Shown: positions 16,956-27,826, counted from the stretch's first letter. The stretch is 64,000 bases of DNA from Thermobifida fusca NBRC 14071 = JCM 3263 (GCF_001592045.1 NZ_BCWB01000033.1:116768-180767); one strand, 5' to 3'. Numbers and translations: made by a program. Notes: generated by a model not told the origin, from the letters alone.

Positions 16956-17962
16956 CCAAAGTGGCGGTGCTCGGCAGCGGTTCGTGGGGAACAGCCTTCG
17001 CGAACGTGGTGGCCGATGCGGGAATCGCGGAGACAGTCCTGTGGGGCCGACGGCCCGAAATCGTCGAGGCGATCAACACGAAACACGAGAACCCCGACTA
17101 CCTGCCAGGGATCACCCTCAACCCCCGGCTGACCGCTACGACCGACGTGGCCGAGGCGATGGCGGGCGCCGACTTCACGGTGATCGCCGTCCCGGCGCAG
17201 ACGCTCCGCACGAACCTGGCCGCCTGGTCTGAGGCACTGGACCCCGGCACGGTTGTCGTCAGCCTGATGAAGGGGATCGAGGTCGGCACCTGCCTCCGGA
17301 TGAGCGAAGTCATCGCGGAGGTGCTGGAACTCCCCGACCACCGCATCGCGGTGCTGTCCGGCCCCAACCTGGCGCGGGAGATCGCGGAACGGCAGCCCGC
17401 CACCGCCGTGGTCGCCTGCACGGACGAGCAGACTGCTGTCCGTTTGCAGCACCTGTGCAAGTCCCCCTACTTCCGCCCCTACACCAACACCGACGTCATC
17501 GGCGTGGAGCTGGGGGGAGCGGTCAAGAACGTCATTGCGCTGGCGGTGGGCGTGGCCGTGGGCATGGGTTTCGGGGACAACGCCAAGGCTGCGCTGATCA
17601 CCCGGGGCCTGGCGGAGACGGTGCGGCTCGCGGTGGCGCTCGGCGCCGACGAGCACACGCTTGCCGGGCTGGCCGGCCTGGGGGACCTGGTGGCCACGTG
17701 CAGCTCTCCGCTGTCCCGCAACCGCACATTCGGGGAGAAGCTGGGCTCCGGGATGACCGTGGACGAGGTGATCGCGGAGACGAAGCAGACCGCGGAAGGC
17801 GTCAAGTCCTCCACGTCGATCCTGGAGCTGGCGCGCGCCCACGGCGTAGAGATGCCGATCACCGAGGCGGTGGTAGCGATGATGTACCACGGCCTGCCGC
17901 CCGCTGAGGCGCTGCTGGCGTTCATGTCCCGCAGCGCCAAACCGGAACGCTACGGGGTCTGA
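16952..17962 (+). CDS. gpsA: Glycerol-3-phosphate dehydrogenase [NAD(P)+]
   Basis: Reduces dihydroxyacetone phosphate to sn-glycerol-3-phosphate, the backbone used by PlsC next door. The 336 residues include the Rossmann motif VLGSGSWGTAFA near the N-terminus, VLSGPNLAREIA, and the catalytic-lysine region GVELGGAVKNVIALAVG. Length matches the family. The GTG start overlaps the plsC stop (GTGA), so translation is probably coupled. Confidence 0.96.
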   Translation: MTKVAVLGSGSWGTAFANVVADAGIAETVLWGRRPEIVEAINTKHENPDYLPGITLNPRLTATTDVAEAMAGADFTVIAVPAQTLRTNLAAWSEALDPGTVVVSLMKGIEVGTCLRMSEVIAEVLELPDHRIAVLSGPNLAREIAERQPATAVVACTDEQTAVRLQHLCKSPYFRPYTNTDVIGVELGGAVKNVIALAVGVAVGMGFGDNAKAALITRGLAETVRLAVALGADEHTLAGLAGLGDLVATCSSPLSRNRTFGEKLGSGMTVDEVIAETKQTAEGVKSSTSILELARAHGVEMPITEAVVAMMYHGLPPAEALLAFMSRSAKPERYGV

Positions 17963-18136
17963 GCCGGGCATAGGCTGCACCTTCGCGGAGGCAGGCGGTG
18001 CCTGCGGTGCGGGGCTGCCGGGCTTCACGCAGGGCCGTGCCCGCGGCCTGTCCCCCTCCTCCCTGCAACCTTCGCTGTCGTTATCCGGTTTTATGTCATG
18101 GGGGCGTATTCGGGAGCAGCGTTCCAAGGAGGCGAC

Positions 18137-19357
18137 ATGGCACAGCACTACGGCGAACACACCAGGGCGGTCCGCGCGGCTGCCGCAGCCCCGGCACCGG
18201 GCACTCCGATGCGCATCCCGGTATACCGCGCCTCCACCTACGCTTTTGCGACCTCCCGCGACTATGCCGCGAGCCTGACCGGCGATGGGCAGTACGCCTA
18301 TGCGCGCATCGACTCCCCCAACAGCGACGCGTTCGCCGCGGCAGTCGCCGCCCTCGAAGGAGCACACCTGGAGGGTGAAGTCCACGGGCAGGGGTTCGCC
18401 TCCGGCATGGCCGCGATCAGCACCACCCTGCTGGCCCTCACCCATGCCGGAGCCCACGTTGTAGCCTCCCGCGCCCTCTACGGCAACACCTACAAACTGC
18501 TGGACGTCGTGTTGCGCCGGTTCGGGGTGGCCGTGGACTTCGTGGACATCACCGATCCGGCCGCGGTGCGCGCTGCGTTCCGCCCCGAGACGGTGCTCGT
18601 CTACACCGAGACGCTGGCCAATCCGACCATGACCGTGTCGGACCTGCCCGTGCTCGCCGCGCTCGCCCACGAGGCGGGGGCGCTGCTCGTGGTGGACTCC
18701 ACTTTCGCCTCCCCCGTGGTGTGCCGTCCCCTGGAGCACGGCGCCGACGTCGTGCTGCATTCGGCCACCAAATACCTTGGCGGGCACTCGGACGCGACCG
18801 GGGGAGTGGCGGTGGGCCGCCCCGACCTGCTGGCCCGTATCCGTGAAGCCCGCATCGACTTGGGGCCGCACCTGGCCGCCGATGAGGCGTTCCTGCTCCA
18901 CCGCGGTTTGGAGACCCTGCCGCTGCGCATGGCCCGCCAGTGCGCGACCGCAGCCGAGTTCGCCGCTGCTCTCGCCGAGCACCCGGCCGTGGCCCGCGTC
19001 GACCATCCGAGCCTGCCCACCCACCAGGGGCACGTACTGGCCCGGAAACTCTTCGACACCGGGCCTGAAGGCCCCCGCTACGGCGCGGTCGTCACGGTCA
19101 CCCCGCGCGGGGGCCGGGAAGCGGGCATCGCGTTCGCGGACCGGCTCCGCCTGGCGACGATCGCCCCCTCCCTGGGCGGGACCCACACCGTCGTCAGCCA
19201 CGTCGCCTCCACTACCCACCGGCAGATGAGCGACGAGGCCCTGCACGCAGCCGGGATCGACCCGGGAGCAGTGCGGTTCTCCATCGGCGTGGAAGACCCT
19301 GCCGACCTGATCGCCGATGCCCGGCAGGCCCTCGACGGACTGCCGGTCAAAAAGTGA
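18137..19357 (+). CDS. Cystathionine gamma-synthase/lyase family PLP enzyme
   Basis: A 406-residue Cys/Met-metabolism PLP-dependent enzyme (fold type I). The PLP lysine is K212 in SATKYLGGHSDATGG, with DSTFASPVVCRPLEHGAD before it as the cofactor-binding Asp region, and YARIDSPNSDAF as the N-terminal contact loop. Whether it acts as gamma-synthase, gamma-lyase or methionine gamma-lyase cannot be decided by eye. The ATG at 18137 follows AAGGAGGCGAC, a near-ideal site. It stands in the conserved gpsA-ddl interval of actinobacteria; the 174-base gap before it shows no recognised element. Confidence 0.85.
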   Translation: MAQHYGEHTRAVRAAAAAPAPGTPMRIPVYRASTYAFATSRDYAASLTGDGQYAYARIDSPNSDAFAAAVAALEGAHLEGEVHGQGFASGMAAISTTLLALTHAGAHVVASRALYGNTYKLLDVVLRRFGVAVDFVDITDPAAVRAAFRPETVLVYTETLANPTMTVSDLPVLAALAHEAGALLVVDSTFASPVVCRPLEHGADVVLHSATKYLGGHSDATGGVAVGRPDLLARIREARIDLGPHLAADEAFLLHRGLETLPLRMARQCATAAEFAAALAEHPAVARVDHPSLPTHQGHVLARKLFDTGPEGPRYGAVVTVTPRGGREAGIAFADRLRLATIAPSLGGTHTVVSHVASTTHRQMSDEALHAAGIDPGAVRFSIGVEDPADLIADARQALDGLPVKK

Positions 19358-19387
19358 CAAATCCCGTGTTTCTGTGGGCCGCGACCA

Positions 19388-19416
19388 TTGTCACGGGTGG
19401 GGTGGAGCGGGATAAG
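19388..19416 (+). promoter_or_regulatory. Predicted ddl promoter
   Basis: TTGTCA (19388-19393), a 17-base spacer and GATAAG (19411-19416). The predicted start near 19423 is only about four bases before the ddl ATG, and no ribosome site is visible, so the transcript may be almost leaderless. Confidence 0.55.
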
Positions 19417-19426
19417 GTCAAGCATC

Positions 19427-20542
<1,116 letters not shown>

Positions 20543-20611
20543 TCCTGCCGCAGCGCAAAGAGCCCCGGGACACCGCTGTCGTGCCGCCGGGGCCCGCGCC
20601 TCACTCCGCCC

Positions 20612-21421
20612 TCACGGGCGGGAAACACCGTTCGGGTGGCGGGAAGGTTCCGTTTCCGCCTGCGGTGTGAGTGAGGGCGGAAGCAGACTGCGGGCCAGGA
20701 TGGTGCCGCCCGCCGTGGCCGCCGGGAACACCAGGACTGCCACGAACGGGATGGACAGCAGCAGGAAGGCGGGCACAGCAAAACCGAGGGACAGCAGCCG
20801 GCGCCGCCGCAGTCCCGCGAACCGGTCCCGGAGCCGGACCAGGCCGCGCCGGTCGAACGCCGAGCCGATGAGTTCCGCGCCCAGCAGCCAGCCGCCGACC
20901 AGGGTGGAGAGCACCGGCACGACCGTCTGGCCCACGACGGGAATGAACCCGGCGAAGAACAGCGGGATCGCCGCGGCCACGGAGAGGGAGATCAGGGCCA
21001 GCGAGATCCGCAGCGCGCGCAGGAGTGACCGCAGCAGCGGTTCGTCTGGTGCCTTGGGGGCGTTGCCCAGCTCCTCCTCGACCTCTTCGGCGATCATGTC
21101 GTAGAGCGGGGAGCCGAGGGCGAGCGTGACCGTGGTGAACCCGATGACCATGAGCAGCACGGACGCGGCCACGACGACGATGCCGAGGATGACGCGCACC
21201 GTCGTGGCCCAGCCGGGCGCCCAGTCCGCGGCGAACGGTGTCATCCAGGTGGTGAGGTCGTCGAGGCGCACCAGCAGCGCGATCAGCGCGATGACGAACA
21301 GGATGGACGTGAGGAAAGGCGGCAGCGCTCCCAGGAAGAACAGTTTGGGCCGCCGCAGGATCATGCTGAACCCGCGGAGGAGCGTGCCGATGCCGGTGAA
21401 GATTTCGCGCAGCAGAGTCAC
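20612..21421 (-). CDS. EI24 domain-containing (CysZ-like) membrane protein
   Basis: A 269-residue integral membrane protein of the EI24/CysZ family. Hydrophobic helices lie at about 30-50, 75-105, 140-180 and 225-255, with a cytosolic acidic loop EEVEEELGNAPKAPDE. CysZ proteins in proteobacteria import sulfate; actinobacterial EI24 proteins are uncharacterised, so transport is only a possibility. GTG start. It is convergent with ddl and upstream of no other gene. Confidence 0.78.
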   Translation of the reverse strand: MTLLREIFTGIGTLLRGFSMILRRPKLFFLGALPPFLTSILFVIALIALLVRLDDLTTWMTPFAADWAPGWATTVRVILGIVVVAASVLLMVIGFTTVTLALGSPLYDMIAEEVEEELGNAPKAPDEPLLRSLLRALRISLALISLSVAAAIPLFFAGFIPVVGQTVVPVLSTLVGGWLLGAELIGSAFDRRGLVRLRDRFAGLRRRRLLSLGFAVPAFLLLSIPFVAVLVFPAATAGGTILARSLLPPSLTPQAETEPSRHPNGVSRP

Positions 21422-21597
21422 GGGGCGACAATAACGGGGGACGACAGTTCAGCCACCAGCGGGGCTCGCAGACACCCATCAACCCCGGCACGGTGGGCAT
21501 GACGGTCTCAACCGTAGCGGGACCGGCCTTGGGGTGCGAACCCTGTCCCCGCGGACCCGCCCGGCCGTACCGGGCAGCCCACCGCGGCCGCCCCGGG

Positions 21598-23379
21598 TCA
21601 GCGCACAGCCCGCAGTCCGCCGCGCGGCGGGTCGCCCAAGCCGTGGGCGTTGCGGTACCAGCCTTTCTCCGCCAGCAGTTCGTCGTGGGAGCCGCGCTGC
21701 ACCACCCGGCCGTCGACGATCACATAGATCTCGTCCATCTCCTCCAGCCGCGCCAGGTCGTGGGTGATGAGGAGCGTGGCATAGCCCGCGGACGCCGCCA
21801 GCAGGTCGTCGAGGACCGCATCCCGGGTGTCCGGGTCCAGATGCGCGGTGGGCTCGTCCAGCACCAGGATGCGGGGCTGCGCCAGCAGTGCCCGGGCCAG
21901 GGCCAGCCGCTGCCGCATGCCCCCGCTGAGCCGGGCCCCGTGCGCGCCGACCTCGGTGTCCAACCCGTCAGGCATGGTCGCGCGGATGTCGTCGGCCAGC
22001 CGGGCCCGCTCAAGGGCCGCCCACAGTTCCGCATCGTCCGCGCCGGGCCGAGCCAACCGCAGGTTCTCGCGCAGCGTGCTCGCGAAAATGTGCGGGTCCT
22101 GGGGCACCCCGCTGATGAGGCGGCGCACCTCGTCCACGGGGTAGTCGGTGATGTCGGCACCGTCGAGGGTCACCGTGCCCGCATCCGGGTCGCGGAACCG
22201 GAACAGCACCGAAGCCAGAGTGCTCTTTCCTGATCCGCTCGGCCCCAGCACCGCGATCCGCTTGCCCGGAGCAAGGTCGAGGTCCACGCCGTCCAGTGCC
22301 CACGGCTCGTCGGGACCGTAGCGGACGCGCAGGTCCCGCACCCGGAGGGTGGCCGCCTGGTCGGGCAGCCCAGACTGTTCGGGAGCGGCCGCGGCTTTCA
22401 CTTCGGGTTCGGTGTCGAGCACGTCGAACAGGCGGGCGCCTGCCGTGCGGATCGCCTCGAGTTTCGCGGCGACTGCGGGCAGGGGCGCGACGATTTCGAA
22501 AGCAGCCAGCGCGGTCAGCACCACGACCGCGAACGCGATCGCGTCCAGGGTGCCTCCCGCGACCGCTGCGACGCCCAGCAGCAGAGTGGCCCACACTGTC
22601 AGCCCTGCCACGAGCGCGCTGGCACCCGTGCCGAGGCCCAGCACCGCGGCGTCCCGCCGCGCCAGGCGGGTGAGTTCGGCGTCGGCCCGCTCCACGCGGC
22701 GCACCGCCTGCTCCATAGCCCCATAGGCCACCAGGTCCGGGGCCCCGTAGAGCGTGTCGACGAGGGCGCTGGAGAGTTCTCCCCGCGCTGCGGCCTGGTG
22801 GCGCCCCGACGTGCGGCCCAGCGCGGCCGCGAACAGCGGCACCGCCAGCCCGCCGAGGAGCAGCCCGGCAGCGAGCAGCAGTCCGCCGGGCACGAACAGC
22901 ACAGTGCTCAACAGGACGACTGCGCTGCCGACGGCGAGGGCGGACAGCGGTGGGGTGAGGCCGCGCACCAGCAGGTCCTGGGTGGCGTCGGTGTCGTTGA
23001 CGAGCCGCGACACCAGGTCACCGGAGCGGAAGCGGCGCACGGGTTCGCTGCGGGCCAGCCGCTCGTAGACCCGCACACGCACCTCGGCGAGCGTGCGGAA
23101 CGCCGCATCGTGGGTGACGAGGCGTTCCAAGTAGCGGGCCACCCCCCGGGTCACGCCCAGGGCCCGGGTGGCGACCACGGCGACCCCGAGCGCGGTGATC
23201 GGCGGGTGCGTGGCCGCGGTGGCCAGCAGCCACGCGGACACGCTCAACAGGCCGACGCCCGCACCGGTGGCCAGCGCCCCCAGCAGCACTCCCAGCACGA
23301 ACCGGGTGGTGCGCGGGCGGGCCAGCGCGATCATCCGCAGCAGTGGCCGACAGGCAGGTTTCGGTGCGGGAAGGTTCAT
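21598..23379 (-). CDS. cydC: ABC exporter subunit CydC (cytochrome bd assembly)
   Basis: A half-transporter of the glutathione/cysteine exporter CydDC, needed for periplasmic redox balance and heme loading of cytochrome bd. The 593 residues form six transmembrane helices (about 20-320) and an ATPase domain with Walker A GPSGSGKST, signature LSGGMRQR and Walker B ILVLDEPTAHLD. Its ATG overlaps the cydD stop by four bases (23376-23379). Frame choice matters: a longer frame running to 25119 reads antisense-like sequence under cydD and is not the gene. Confidence 0.93.
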   Translation of the reverse strand: MNLPAPKPACRPLLRMIALARPRTTRFVLGVLLGALATGAGVGLLSVSAWLLATAATHPPITALGVAVVATRALGVTRGVARYLERLVTHDAAFRTLAEVRVRVYERLARSEPVRRFRSGDLVSRLVNDTDATQDLLVRGLTPPLSALAVGSAVVLLSTVLFVPGGLLLAAGLLLGGLAVPLFAAALGRTSGRHQAAARGELSSALVDTLYGAPDLVAYGAMEQAVRRVERADAELTRLARRDAAVLGLGTGASALVAGLTVWATLLLGVAAVAGGTLDAIAFAVVVLTALAAFEIVAPLPAVAAKLEAIRTAGARLFDVLDTEPEVKAAAAPEQSGLPDQAATLRVRDLRVRYGPDEPWALDGVDLDLAPGKRIAVLGPSGSGKSTLASVLFRFRDPDAGTVTLDGADITDYPVDEVRRLISGVPQDPHIFASTLRENLRLARPGADDAELWAALERARLADDIRATMPDGLDTEVGAHGARLSGGMRQRLALARALLAQPRILVLDEPTAHLDPDTRDAVLDDLLAASAGYATLLITHDLARLEEMDEIYVIVDGRVVQRGSHDELLAEKGWYRNAHGLGDPPRGGLRAVR

Positions 23380-25190
23380 AGTGGGGCTCCGATCCGACCG
23401 CCAGCAAGGTGCACGGTCTCGTCCACCAGTTCCGACCATCCGGTGTCGTGCGCGACGATGACTCCGGTGCGGCCCTCCAGGAGGCGGGCGACCGCGCGGC
23501 GGACCGCAGCGGCATGGTCCGGGTCGAGGTGGGCGGTGGGCTCGTCCAGCAGCACGATCGGCGCGTCGCGCAGGAAAGCGCGGGCCAAGGCGATCCGCTG
23601 GCGTTGTCCCGCGGACAGGCGCGTGCCACGCTCTCCGAGCCGGGTGCCGTAGCCCAACGGCAAGGTGGAGATGAAGTCGTGTGCTTCCGCGAGTTCCGCG
23701 GCGCGCCGCACTTCGGCGACGCTCGCCTCGGGTTTGCCGAGCCGGATGTTCTCGAGGACCGTGGTGTCGAACAGGTAGGGGTGCTGGGGCACCCAGGCGA
23801 TGAGCTGCCGCCACAGGTCGGCGGGGATGTGGCTGAGCGGCGCACTCCCCGTCCCGCCGGGGCGTTCCACGAGGATGGCGCCTTCCGTGGGTTCGACGAA
23901 GCCGAGCAGCAGCGCCAGCAGGGAGCTCTTCCCGGACCCGCTGGGACCGGTGAGCAGGAGCCGCTGCCCGGGGCGGATGACCAGGGAGACCTGGGAGAGC
24001 GCGGGCAGGTTGCGCCCCGGGTAGGTGAGGGAGACGTTGGCGAACCGGATCTGCGGGGCGGTGCAGCCGTTGTCGAGGCAGGGGCGCACCAGGGCGCGGG
24101 AGGCGGTTTCCCGGGCCGGGGCGGAGTCCGCTTCGGGTTGCGTCCTGGCCTGGTCGGCGCGTTCGTCCAGCACGGCGAAGACCTGTTCCGCCGCGGCCAC
24201 CCCTTCCATGCTGGCGTGGAAGCGGGCCCCCACTTCCCGCAGCGGCAGGTACGCCTCGGGGGCGAGGATGAGGACGAGCAGCGCGGTCTGGTAGTCGAGC
24301 AGCCCGTACATGAGACGCAGGCCGATCTCCACGGCCACCAGGGCGACCGCGATCGTGGACAGCAGTTCCAAGACCAGCGCGGACAGGAACGCGATCCGCA
24401 GGGTGCCCATCGTGGCGTGCCGGTGCTCGTCGGTGATCCGGCGGATGATCGCGGCCTGGGCTTTGGCGCGCCGGAACACGGCGAGAGTGGGCAGCCCTTC
24501 GACCACGTCGAGGAAGTGGCCGCCCAAGCGGTTGAGGAGCCGCCACTGGCGCTGGGTGCGGGCCTGGGTGTGCCAGCCGACCAGCGCCATGAAGATCGGG
24601 ATGAGGGGCAGGGTGAGGGCGATGACGAGCGCGGAGATCCAGTCGGCTTGGGCGACGACGGCGAGGACAGCGAGGGGGACGAGGACCGCGAGCACCAGTT
24701 GGGGAAGGTACCGGGCGAAGTAGTCGTCCAGTGCATCGAGGCCACGGGTGGCGAGTGTGGCCAGTTCCCCGGCCCGCGGGGTGCCCGTCCCCTCGCCGTC
24801 GGCGGGACCGCTGGCCCCTGACAACCAGACCGGTCCCGGTGCCGGCCCTCCCCGGGGCGGTTCGGGAGAGCCGGGGACCGCGACGCCGGTGACGTGGGCG
24901 ATGAGGCGTCGGCGGAGCTGGGATTTGGCGCGGGCCGCCGAGTGCAGGGCGGCGGCTTCGGTGCCGTAGGACACCGCTGCCCTGCCCAGGGCGATCGCGG
25001 CGACGGCAGCGATCGCCCAGGACAGTTCGGTGAGCCCCTCGCCCGCGGCCGCGCCGGAGATGACACGGGCGATCAGCCAGGCTTGGGCGAGGACGAGCCC
25101 GGTCGTGGCGACCCCGCACAGCACGGTGACGGCGAGGTGGACCCGGACCGCGCTAGCGGTGCGCACCAGCCGAGGGTCGAGGGGTTTCAT
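23376..25190 (-). CDS. cydD: ABC exporter subunit CydD (cytochrome bd assembly)
   Basis: Partner of CydC in the heterodimeric thiol exporter. The 604 residues have an N-terminal transmembrane domain (about 15-330) and a C-terminal ATPase with Walker A TGPSGSGKSS, signature LSAGQRQR and Walker B IVLLDEPTAHLD. It lies 23 bases after cydB in the order cydA-cydB-cydD-cydC, so the oxidase and its assembly factor form one operon. Confidence 0.93.
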   Translation of the reverse strand: MKPLDPRLVRTASAVRVHLAVTVLCGVATTGLVLAQAWLIARVISGAAAGEGLTELSWAIAAVAAIALGRAAVSYGTEAAALHSAARAKSQLRRRLIAHVTGVAVPGSPEPPRGGPAPGPVWLSGASGPADGEGTGTPRAGELATLATRGLDALDDYFARYLPQLVLAVLVPLAVLAVVAQADWISALVIALTLPLIPIFMALVGWHTQARTQRQWRLLNRLGGHFLDVVEGLPTLAVFRRAKAQAAIIRRITDEHRHATMGTLRIAFLSALVLELLSTIAVALVAVEIGLRLMYGLLDYQTALLVLILAPEAYLPLREVGARFHASMEGVAAAEQVFAVLDERADQARTQPEADSAPARETASRALVRPCLDNGCTAPQIRFANVSLTYPGRNLPALSQVSLVIRPGQRLLLTGPSGSGKSSLLALLLGFVEPTEGAILVERPGGTGSAPLSHIPADLWRQLIAWVPQHPYLFDTTVLENIRLGKPEASVAEVRRAAELAEAHDFISTLPLGYGTRLGERGTRLSAGQRQRIALARAFLRDAPIVLLDEPTAHLDPDHAAAVRRAVARLLEGRTGVIVAHDTGWSELVDETVHLAGGRIGAPL

Positions 25191-25213
25191 ACAGCGGCTT
25201 CCTCACGGAGTGA

Positions 25214-26242
25214 TCAGGCGTCGCCGGGGCGTCCGGCGGGGACAAGGGTCGGCTCAATGTGTTCCCGGGTGATGCGCTTGCGGAACACCCAGTAGCTCCA
25301 GCTCTGGTAGCCGAGCACCACGGGGAGGAAGATCACCGCCACCCAGGTCATGACGGACAGCGTGTAGTCGGCCGACGCCGCGTTCTCCACGGTCAGGCTG
25401 TACGCCGGGTTGGTGGTGGAGGGCAGCACGTTCGGGAACAGCGAGCCGAACAGCACTACCGTAGCGACGGCGATGGTGGTGGCGGTTGCGGTGAACGACC
25501 AGCCTTCCCGGCCCCGCAGGGCGAGCGCCACGGCCGCAACCAGGGTGAGAGCGGCGATAGCGACGAGCGGGAGCGTCCACGTCGTCCCGTAGGAGACCTG
25601 GGTCCACAGCAGGAATCCGGCCGCAGCGGGCACCGCGACCAGCGCGATCATCGGCACGGCGCGGCGCGCCTGGAGCCGCACTTCACCGCCGGTCTTGAGG
25701 CTGAGGAACATGGCGCCGTGCAGGGTGAACAGGGACAGCGTGGTCAGTCCGCCGAGCAGCGCGTACGGGTTGAGCAGGTCGAGCAGGTTGGCGGTGACGA
25801 TGTGGTCGGCGTCCATCGGCACACCGCGCACGATGTTGGCGAAGGCCACCCCCCACAGCAGGGCGGGGATGGCGCTGCCCCAGAAGATCGCCTGGTCCCA
25901 GCGGGCCCGCCACTGCACGCTGTCGACCTTGCCGCGGTATTCGAAGGCCACGCCGCGGACGATCAGGGCGAGGAGCACGAGGAACAGGGGCAGGTAGAAG
26001 CCGCTGAACAGGGAGGCGTACCAGGCGGGGAAGGCGGCGAACATCGCGCCTCCCGCGGTGAGGACCCACACCTCGTTGCCGTCCCACACCGGGCCGATCG
26101 CGTTGATCATGACGCGGCGGTCGGTGTTGGTCTTGCCGAGGAAGGGCAGCAGGATGCCGACGCCGAAGTCGAATCCTTCGAGGACGAAGTAGCCGATCCA
26201 CAGCACCGCGATGGCGGCGAACCAGAGAGTTGGAAGATCCAT
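25214..26242 (-). CDS. cydB: Cytochrome bd ubiquinol/menaquinol oxidase subunit II
   Basis: The 342-residue subunit II of the high-affinity bd oxidase, which reduces oxygen without proton pumping. It starts MDLPTLWFAAIAVLWIGYFVLEGFDFG, the usual CydB opening, with GPVWDGNEVWVLTAGGAMFAAFP as a second family hallmark and about eight to nine membrane helices. It lies nine bases downstream of cydA. Confidence 0.95.
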   Translation of the reverse strand: MDLPTLWFAAIAVLWIGYFVLEGFDFGVGILLPFLGKTNTDRRVMINAIGPVWDGNEVWVLTAGGAMFAAFPAWYASLFSGFYLPLFLVLLALIVRGVAFEYRGKVDSVQWRARWDQAIFWGSAIPALLWGVAFANIVRGVPMDADHIVTANLLDLLNPYALLGGLTTLSLFTLHGAMFLSLKTGGEVRLQARRAVPMIALVAVPAAAGFLLWTQVSYGTTWTLPLVAIAALTLVAAVALALRGREGWSFTATATTIAVATVVLFGSLFPNVLPSTTNPAYSLTVENAASADYTLSVMTWVAVIFLPVVLGYQSWSYWVFRKRITREHIEPTLVPAGRPGDA

Positions 26243-26251
26243 GCCGGGCTC

Positions 26252-27703
26252 CTAGTAGACGAACGCGGGGACAGGGGCGTCGCGGTCTTCATCCGAGTCG
26301 TCGTCCTGCGGGGGCACCACGTGGGTGGGCCCTGCCTTGACGTAGCGCCACAGCAGCCCGGCCTCGATGACGGCGAGCACGCCGTAGACGAGCGTGAACA
26401 GGGCCAGGGAGAGCGCCACCTCGGTCAAGGAGACACCGGGTGAGACGCTGGCCGCGGTGAGGAGCTCCCCGACGACGGTCCACGGCTGGCGGCCCATCTC
26501 GGTGAGGATCCAGCCGCAGATGTTGGCGGCGAGAGCCGCGGGCAGGCCGAGGATGGCGGCCCAGTACATCCAGCGGTGCTTGGGCAGCCGGCCGCGGCGG
26601 GTGAGCCACAGGCCGATGAAGCCTACGGCGACTCCGGCCAGGCCGAAGCCCATCATGAGCCGGAACGACCAGTAGATGACCGGGACGTTCGGCACGTACG
26701 ATCCGGGACCGAACTGGGCTTCGTAGCGTTCCTGCACGTCGTTGATGCCCTGGACGTTGCCGTCGAGGCTGTTGGTGGCGAGGATGCTCAGCAGGTGCGG
26801 GATCTGGATGTTGATGTGGTTGCGTCCGTCGACGACGTCGCCGACCGCGAAGATCGAGAAGCCCGCGCCGTCTTCGTCTTCCCACAGCGCTTCCGCGCTG
26901 GCCAGCTTCATGGGTTCGTCTTGTGCCATGAGCTGAGCCTGGTGGTGGCCGGAGAAGGCGACGAGGATGCCCGCGAGAGCGGTGACGGCCAGGCCGGCGC
27001 GCAGGGTCTTGCGGAACAGTCCGTGTTCGCTGGGGTGCGGGGCCTGTCCGGGGGTGCCGGTGTCACCGTGGAAGCGGGCGCGCATGAGTTTGAAGGCGCT
27101 GACCGCGACCACGAACAGGCCTGCGGCGATGAACGACCCGGCGACGGTGTGGAGGTAGGTGGACCAGGCCTGGTCGTTGGCGAGCACCGCCCAGATGTCG
27201 GTGAGTTCCGCGCGTCCGGTTTCGGGGTTGACCTGGTAGCCCACCGGGTGCCGCATCCAGGCGTTGGCGGCGAGGATGAAGTAGGCGGACAGGTTGGTGC
27301 CGATGGCCGCTGCCCAGATGGTGGCGAGGTGGATCTTGCGGGGCAGCTTGTCCCAGCCGAAGATCCACAGGCCGATGAAGGTGGACTCCAGGAAGAAGGC
27401 GAGGAGGGCTTCCATCGCCAGCGGGGCGCCGAACACGTCACCGACGAATCGGGAGTATTCGCTCCAGTTCATGCCGAACTGGAACTCTTGGACGATGCCG
27501 GTGACCACGCCCATGGCGAAGTTGATGAGGAAGAGCTTCCCGAAGAATTTGGTCGCCTGCAGGTATTCGTGCTTGCCGGTGCGGTACCAGGCCGTCTGCA
27601 GGCTGGCGACGATGACGGAGAGTCCGATCGTCAGCGGGACGAATAGGAAGTGGTAGACGGTGGTGATGCCGAATTGCCACCGAGCAAGGTCTAGTGCGTC
27701 CAT
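26252..27703 (-). CDS. cydA: Cytochrome bd oxidase subunit I
   Basis: The heme-bearing catalytic subunit (483 residues, about nine helices). His18 in TTVYHFLFVPLTIGLS is the expected heme b595 ligand region, and the conserved GRQPW motif appears in TEMGRQPWTVVGEL. The Q-loop between helices 6 and 7 looks short, as in non-proteobacterial enzymes. The ATG at 27703 has GGAGAGG upstream. It is the first gene of cydABDC, behind a palindromic region that suggests tight transcriptional control. Confidence 0.96.
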   Translation of the reverse strand: MDALDLARWQFGITTVYHFLFVPLTIGLSVIVASLQTAWYRTGKHEYLQATKFFGKLFLINFAMGVVTGIVQEFQFGMNWSEYSRFVGDVFGAPLAMEALLAFFLESTFIGLWIFGWDKLPRKIHLATIWAAAIGTNLSAYFILAANAWMRHPVGYQVNPETGRAELTDIWAVLANDQAWSTYLHTVAGSFIAAGLFVVAVSAFKLMRARFHGDTGTPGQAPHPSEHGLFRKTLRAGLAVTALAGILVAFSGHHQAQLMAQDEPMKLASAEALWEDEDGAGFSIFAVGDVVDGRNHINIQIPHLLSILATNSLDGNVQGINDVQERYEAQFGPGSYVPNVPVIYWSFRLMMGFGLAGVAVGFIGLWLTRRGRLPKHRWMYWAAILGLPAALAANICGWILTEMGRQPWTVVGELLTAASVSPGVSLTEVALSLALFTLVYGVLAVIEAGLLWRYVKAGPTHVVPPQDDDSDEDRDAPVPAFVY

Positions 27704-27754
27704 ACCGCCTCTCCGAAAGCCGGAACGGCCCCGTGGCCCGTACTACCTCGCAGT

Positions 27755-27791
27755 CTACTACTACAAGTTGTAGTTCTACGATGTGTAGTAG
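27755..27791. promoter_or_regulatory. Nested palindromes upstream of cydABDC, BlaI-operator-like
   Basis: A perfect 15-bp palindrome ACTACAA-G-TTGTAGT (27760-27774) and a second imperfect one CTAC-GATGT-GTAG (27776-27788) lie inside outer arms CTACTAC (27755-27761) and GTAGTAG (27785-27791). The half-site TACTACA/TGTAGTA resembles operators of BlaI/MecI-type repressors. It does not match the Rex consensus. No such regulator gene lies in the window. Confidence 0.6.
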
Positions 27792-27826
27792 ATCGCAAAA
27801 CCCTGCAACGACCGGGGAAAACAGCA

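Noticed and set aside
16778..19360. An 860-codon minus frame spanning gpsA and the PLP enzyme gene
   Set aside because: Shadow frame across two clear plus-strand genes, with low-complexity Arg/Gly/His text.
23380..25119. N-terminal extension that would fuse cydC with a frame under cydD
   Set aside because: The extension reads as out-of-frame cydD; cydC homologues begin at the ATG at 23379, which overlaps the cydD stop in the normal way.
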